Part shown: positions 35,383 to 35,760 of the stretch, piece by piece
Layout: the number at the start of each line of letters is the position of its first letter
Position numbering within the stretch: the stretch's first letter is position 1
NCBI GenBank assembly: GCA_003331565.1
Contig: QOPE01000004.1
Location: 1 to 35,760 of the forward strand
Reading direction: 5' to 3'
Length of the DNA: 35,760 nucleotides
DNA from: SAR86 cluster bacterium
GTDB lineage: Bacteria > Pseudomonadota > Gammaproteobacteria > Magnimaribacterales > D2472
Made by a program: the position numbers and the translations under genes
Notes under the pieces: model-generated
The model's input: the letters and a program-made list of their open reading frames with translations, nothing else
What the model was told of the DNA's origin: nothing
Databases searched by the model: none

Positions 35383-35760
35383 TTCAACTTTTGCACCTGC
35401 AAAAGTTAATCTTTTCCTTAAAGTCGATAAAAAGAGGTCTGATGGCTTTCATAATATAGAATCAAGATTTCAGCTAATAAACCTATTTGATGAAATCAGT
35501 ATAAAAAAAACAAACAATAAAAATATTTCTCTAAAATCAAATATTAGAAATAAAAGCTTTCTGAATAAAAATATTATTCTGGATGCATGTTTTAAACTTC
35601 AAGAAGCTGTTGGTGAAGGCTTGGGTTGTGAAATTACAGTTATAAAAAACATTCCCATGGGCGCAGGATTAGGTGGTGGTAGCTCAAACGCTGCTTCAAC
35701 CTTGGTAGGCCTAAATAATTTATTTAAATTAAACTTATCCCATATTAAATTAACTCAGCT
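35369..35760 (+). CDS. ispE: 4-diphosphocytidyl-2-C-methyl-D-erythritol kinase IspE, N-terminal part (runs off window end)
   Basis: MSLSNSTFAPAKVNLFLKVDKKRSDGFHNIESRFQLINLFDEI...IPMGAGLGGGSSNAAST (GHMP kinase motif). Confidence 0.95.
   Translation, partial: MSLSNSTFAPAKVNLFLKVDKKRSDGFHNIESRFQLINLFDEISIKKTNNKNISLKSNIRNKSFLNKNIILDACFKLQEAVGEGLGCEITVIKNIPMGAGLGGGSSNAASTLVGLNNLFKLNLSHIKLTQ

Noticed and set aside
1-35760. Search for CRISPR arrays, insertion sequences, phage genes, toxin-antitoxin pairs, tRNA and rRNA genes
   Set aside because: No direct-repeat/spacer pattern, transposase, integrase, toxin-antitoxin signature, tRNA cloverleaf or rRNA segment was recognisable by eye; a tRNAscan/Infernal run would be needed to exclude small RNAs fully.

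Overview
AT-rich, very gene-dense 35.8 kb chromosomal segment of a streamlined gammaproteobacterium. The gene neighbourhoods and small genes resemble SAR86-type marine Gammaproteobacteria, but that placement is inference only. I see no phage, transposon, CRISPR array, rRNA or tRNA. Content: start of a dcw cluster on the minus strand (mraZ-ftsZ-rsmH-ftsL-ftsI-murE'), rnpB, rsmI, a short LpoA-like lipoprotein, rplM-rpsI-petABC-sspA, zapE, a DegS-like protease, mlaC-bolA-murA, kdsD-lptA-lptB-rpoN-mgtE, mreBCD-yhdP, gatCAB, a MaoC dehydratase and acyl-CoA ligase, and hemA-prfA-prmC-moeB-like plus a GH84 O-GlcNAcase-like gene, then lolB-ispE'. Most genes are housekeeping. The points of interest are: (i) ftsZ sits between mraZ and rsmH instead of at the distal end of the dcw cluster, behind a 10-bp-period repeat array that looks like MraZ boxes; (ii) a cytoplasmic, eukaryote-like GH84 gene follows moeB, a slot I recall as murI in Pseudomonas; (iii) all four convergent gene junctions have overlapping stop codons, and most divergent junctions have almost no intergenic DNA; (iv) several envelope systems look eroded or shortened (orphan mlaC, no lptC/kdsC, short LpoA and YhdP). 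I did not identify a new defence or mobile system.
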